Shown here: positions 61,223-64,000 of the stretch, piece after piece
Layout of the letters: every line of letters begins with the position of its first letter
Numbering within the stretch: position 1 is the stretch's first letter
Source of the DNA: Pseudooceanicola lipolyticus
GTDB taxonomy: Bacteria; Pseudomonadota; Alphaproteobacteria; Rhodobacterales; Rhodobacteraceae
Direction of reading: 5' to 3'
NCBI RefSeq assembly: GCF_002786325.1
Contig: NZ_PGTB01000002.1
Span: forward strand, 62,001 to 126,000
DNA length: 64,000 bases
Translations under genes and position numbers: made by a program
Notes under the pieces: generated by a model
What the model was told of the DNA's origin: nothing
Seen by the model: the letters and a program-made list of their open reading frames with translations, nothing else
Database searches by the model: none

Positions 61223-62614
61223 ATGCAATTTGGAATGCGCTTCCGGCGGGAGGATGCCGCCGACAAGGTAAATGATCGCTTCTGGCACGCGATCGAGGGC
61301 ACGCCGCTCGACGAGGTGCACCGTATTCAGGAAGAGCGGCTGCGTGATCAGATGGCCTACCTCAAGGCAAACTCGACCTTTTATCAGGAAAAGTTCGCCG
61401 AGGCCGGTATGGAATTCGACGATATACGCACCATCGAAGACCTGCAGAAGCTACCCTACACTTACAAGACCGAGATCCGCGAAAGCCTGTCCGCCGCGCC
61501 GCCGTTCGGCAAGCACCGCGCCGCGCCGATGGCCGACATCGTCCAGATGCAGGCCTCGTCGGGCACGACCGGCAGCCCCTCATATGTTGCCCTCACCGAA
61601 GCCGACGCCGAGATGTGGCACGAGATGACAGCGCGTTGTTTCTTTGCCAATGGCGTGCGCCCCGGCGACATGGTGCTGCATGCATTTTCGCTGGCCAAGG
61701 GCTTTGTCGGCGGCATTCCGGTGATGCAGGGCCTGCAGTACATGGGCACGATCGATGTGCCAGTGGGAGCGGACGGCGGTGTCGAGCGGCTGCTGCGCGC
61801 CTGCGCCGATACGCGCCCGCGTTGTATCGTCGGCGCTCCGAATTTCGTTCTGCACCTGGCTGAAAAGGCACCAGAAGTGCTGGGATGCAAGGCCAGTGAA
61901 TTGGGCGTGGAACAAGTGGTCGTCGGCGGAGAGCCCGGCGGTGGCATCCCTGCAATTCGCGCAAAGATCGAAGAGGCATGGGGTGCAAAATGCTCTGAAA
62001 TGCTGGGCGGCACCGACTTGGGCGTGACCTATTGGGCCGAATGCGACGCCCAGACGGGGATGCATATGGTCAACATGGATTATATCATCACCGAATTGCT
62101 CGACCCCGAAAGCGGCGCAATCATACCTTGGGAAAAAGGTGCCGAAGGCGAGATGATCTATACCGCCATCGGCCGGCAGGCGAGCCCTCTGGTGCGGTTC
62201 CGGTCAGGTGATTATATCGAGGTCATCGATACCGAATGCTCCTGCGGCCGCACCGGACCGAAGATCCGCTGCACCGGCCGCACCGACGACATGCTGATCG
62301 TGCGCGGGGCCAATGTCTTCCCGTCGGCGATCAACAGCATCATTACCGAAATGGTGCCGGACACCAACGGCGTCATGCGCATCGTGGCCGATTTCGAGGG
62401 CCATACCACGCAGGGCGCGCTGACGGTGATTGTCGAACGGGGCCCCGATCGCGATCCGGCCGATGACGTCACCCTCAAAAAGAAAATTGAGCAGCGGCTT
62501 CGCGACTCCTTGGTCTTCAAGGCCGACGTTCACCTGGTTGCGGCCGACACTTTCGAAAAACCTGGCGCCGCTAAGGTCGCCTTCGTTCTCAGGAAATATC
62601 CAGACCTGCCATGA
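61223..62614 (+). CDS. Phenylacetate-CoA-ligase-family enzyme (PaaK-like)
   Basis: A 463-aa AMP-forming ligase of the PaaK branch: QASSGTTGSPSYVALT (AMP loop), EMLGGTDLGVTYWAEC, a cysteine pair CSCGRTGPKIRC, and GRTDDMLIVRGANVFPSAI. PaaK enzymes activate aryl or acyl acids. It overlaps the carboxylase beta gene (ATGA), so the acid it activates is probably in the same pathway. ATG 61223 is 27 bases after the upstream stop. Confidence 0.88.
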   Translation: MQFGMRFRREDAADKVNDRFWHAIEGTPLDEVHRIQEERLRDQMAYLKANSTFYQEKFAEAGMEFDDIRTIEDLQKLPYTYKTEIRESLSAAPPFGKHRAAPMADIVQMQASSGTTGSPSYVALTEADAEMWHEMTARCFFANGVRPGDMVLHAFSLAKGFVGGIPVMQGLQYMGTIDVPVGADGGVERLLRACADTRPRCIVGAPNFVLHLAEKAPEVLGCKASELGVEQVVVGGEPGGGIPAIRAKIEEAWGAKCSEMLGGTDLGVTYWAECDAQTGMHMVNMDYIITELLDPESGAIIPWEKGAEGEMIYTAIGRQASPLVRFRSGDYIEVIDTECSCGRTGPKIRCTGRTDDMLIVRGANVFPSAINSIITEMVPDTNGVMRIVADFEGHTTQGALTVIVERGPDRDPADDVTLKKKIEQRLRDSLVFKADVHLVAADTFEKPGAAKVAFVLRKYPDLP

Positions 62615-64000
62615 CTAGAATGAAATCCCTTCTCGACAGCGGATCGGACGACTTCCGCGCCAACGACGTGTCTTACCGCGAAAAGGTCGATGAACTACAT
62701 GCCCTCCGGCTCTCACAGCGCGTCGGCGGCCCCGAAATGGCGCGCAAACGTCATGTGGACAAAGGCAAAATCCTGCCGCGCGAACGGATCGAACGGCTGA
62801 TCGACCCGGGCACACCATTTCTGGAACTCGGCGAGTTGGCCGGATTGAATATGCACAAGGGAGTTCCACCCGGCGCCGGCATCATTACCGGTATTGGCGT
62901 GATCGAAGGCCGTCAGTGCATGATCATCGCCAATGATGCCACCGTAAAGGGCGGCACCTATTTCGGGATCACCTGCCGCAAACACGTCCGGGCACAGAAA
63001 ATTGCCTGGAAAAACCGCCTGCCCGTCATCACCCTCGTGGACTCCGGCGGTGCCTTCCTGCCCGACCAGGCCAACCTTTTCCCCGACGAAGGCCAGTTCG
63101 GCTCCATCTTTCACCAACAGATCGGCATGTCTGGCGATGGTGTGCCGCAAATCGCCGTGGTCATGGGGCCCTGCACCGCGGGTGGTGCCTATATCCCCGC
63201 GCTCTGTGACGAAGTGGTGATCGTGCGCGGTCAGGGCTTTATGTATCTGGGCGGACCGGAATTGACCTTTGCCGCAACCGGCGAAAAGGTCGAAGCCGAA
63301 GAACTGGGTGGCGGCAAGATGCATTCGTCCGTCTCCGGTGTGACAGACCATTTGGCCGAAGATGACGCCCACGCTCTGGCCATCACGCGCGAAATTGTCA
63401 GCCATCTTGGCGAAAAACCCCAACCCCGCAAGACGCCCGAAGCGCCCCGTGCGCCCGCCTACCCGGTCGAAGAGATTTATGGACTCATCAGCCGCGACCC
63501 CAAGGTGCCGACCGACAACCGCGAAATCGTGGCTCGGTTGGTCGATGAGAGCGATTTTCACGAATTCAAGCCGCTTTATGGCGACACGATCATGACCGGC
63601 TGGGGGCGCATCCACGGCCACGAGGTCGGGATCATCGCCAATACAGGCGTGCTTTTCGTCGAAGCCGCGCTGAAGGCGACGCATTTCATCAATCTCTGCG
63701 TCCAGCGTGATATTCCGCTGCTGTTCCTGGCCGATGTGAACGGCTTCATGGTGGGCCGCGAGGTCGAGCAGATGGGCATTGCCAAGGCCGGTGCTAAAAT
63801 GATCACGGCCATGTCTTCGGCCCGGGTGCCGAAATTCACAATCATCACCGGTGGCTCTTACGGCGCGGGATACCTGGCGATGCTGGGCCGCCCGTTCCAG
63901 CCGGACGCAATGTTCGCCTGGCCGACGGGACGGTCGGCAATCATGGGGCCGGAACAGGCCGCCAGCGTGCTGGCTCAGGTCCGCGCGCAGATCAACGAAC
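62611..64000 (+). CDS. Acyl-CoA carboxylase beta subunit, third system (cut by the right edge)
   Basis: At least 463 residues of a carboxyltransferase. KGGTYFGITCRKHVRAQKIA, VVMGPCTAGGAYIPALCDE and ITGGSYGAGYLAMLGRPF are intact. The last motif reads GYLAMLGR where the other two beta subunits read GNYGMCGR, so it belongs to a different subgroup. An alpha subunit should follow beyond 64000. ATG 62611 overlaps the ligase stop. The operon (dehydrogenase, hydratase, dehydrogenase, ligase, carboxylase) is under the operator at 58011. Confidence 0.9.
   Translation, partial: MTRMKSLLDSGSDDFRANDVSYREKVDELHALRLSQRVGGPEMARKRHVDKGKILPRERIERLIDPGTPFLELGELAGLNMHKGVPPGAGIITGIGVIEGRQCMIIANDATVKGGTYFGITCRKHVRAQKIAWKNRLPVITLVDSGGAFLPDQANLFPDEGQFGSIFHQQIGMSGDGVPQIAVVMGPCTAGGAYIPALCDEVVIVRGQGFMYLGGPELTFAATGEKVEAEELGGGKMHSSVSGVTDHLAEDDAHALAITREIVSHLGEKPQPRKTPEAPRAPAYPVEEIYGLISRDPKVPTDNREIVARLVDESDFHEFKPLYGDTIMTGWGRIHGHEVGIIANTGVLFVEAALKATHFINLCVQRDIPLLFLADVNGFMVGREVEQMGIAKAGAKMITAMSSARVPKFTIITGGSYGAGYLAMLGRPFQPDAMFAWPTGRSAIMGPEQAASVLAQVRAQINE

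Noticed and set aside
1-64000. CRISPR arrays, rRNA, tRNA genes, riboswitches
   Set aside because: No regularly spaced repeats, tRNA-like cloverleafs or recognisable conserved RNA cores were seen on either strand.

Overview
The window looks like part of a large conjugative replicon (plasmid, chromid or integrated element) of an alphaproteobacterium, most likely a Rhodobacteraceae/Roseobacter-type bacterium. The DNA is GC-rich, the type IV secretion genes are of the alphaproteobacterial VirB kind, genes are packed with ATGA/TGATG overlaps, and the metabolic genes resemble the Liu/Atu-type acyl-CoA pathways of that group. No rRNA, tRNA, CRISPR array, replication (repABC) or partition gene is visible.

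Bases 1-21060 are the transfer backbone. A plus-strand mobilisation operon (MobC-like protein, VirD2-type relaxase, VirD4 coupling protein; 1176-6107) follows an inverted-repeat-rich region that may hold oriT. A minus-strand operon (19043 down to 7336) encodes a VirB-type secretion channel in the order: hypothetical, VirB1-like lytic enzyme, VirB2, B3, B4, a 55-residue lipoprotein, a second lytic enzyme with a VirB5-like tail, VirB5, B8, B9, B10, B11, a DUF4177-like protein, an exported hypothetical, VirB6. Between the two operons lies a small minus-strand pair (HicA-like protein plus HTH protein) that may be a toxin-antitoxin module. An Xre repressor with operator-like inverted repeats and a few exported hypotheticals close the backbone.

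Bases 21265-64000 are a catabolic island built from acyl-CoA enzymes. It holds three biotin-dependent acyl-CoA carboxylase systems: a two-subunit MCC-like one (24063-28465), an AtuC/F-like one whose alpha subunit is split in two (32296-35878, beside an AtuA-like protein), and a third whose beta subunit runs off the right edge (62611). Around them are five acyl-CoA dehydrogenases, four enoyl-CoA hydratase-family proteins, three SDRs, an SCPx-type thiolase, a dienoyl-CoA-reductase-like flavoenzyme, three CoA ligases, three hotdog thioesterases and a BioY biotin transporter. The chemistry suggested is activation, alpha,beta-dehydrogenation, carboxylation of the methyl branch, hydration and cleavage, as in leucine (Liu) and acyclic terpene (Atu) catabolism. 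The likely substrates are methyl-branched, isoprenoid-type acids (inference). No HMG-CoA lyase is visible.

The island appears co-regulated. A palindrome close to CTAACA-N2-TGTTAG occurs at six promoters (29127, 31375, 31457, 38575, 45007, 58011). Three related TetR units are encoded: one ordinary TetR (28470-29099) and one very unusual polypeptide with two complete TetR units in tandem (43596-44960).

Bases 49938-54391 are a mosaic scar. A 3-methyladenine glycosylase gene (tag) is split by an IS256-family element with an 8-bp target duplication. A MarR/DoxX/GST cassette follows, and the stretch is flanked by an intact PaaI-like thioesterase gene and a decayed copy of its 3' end.
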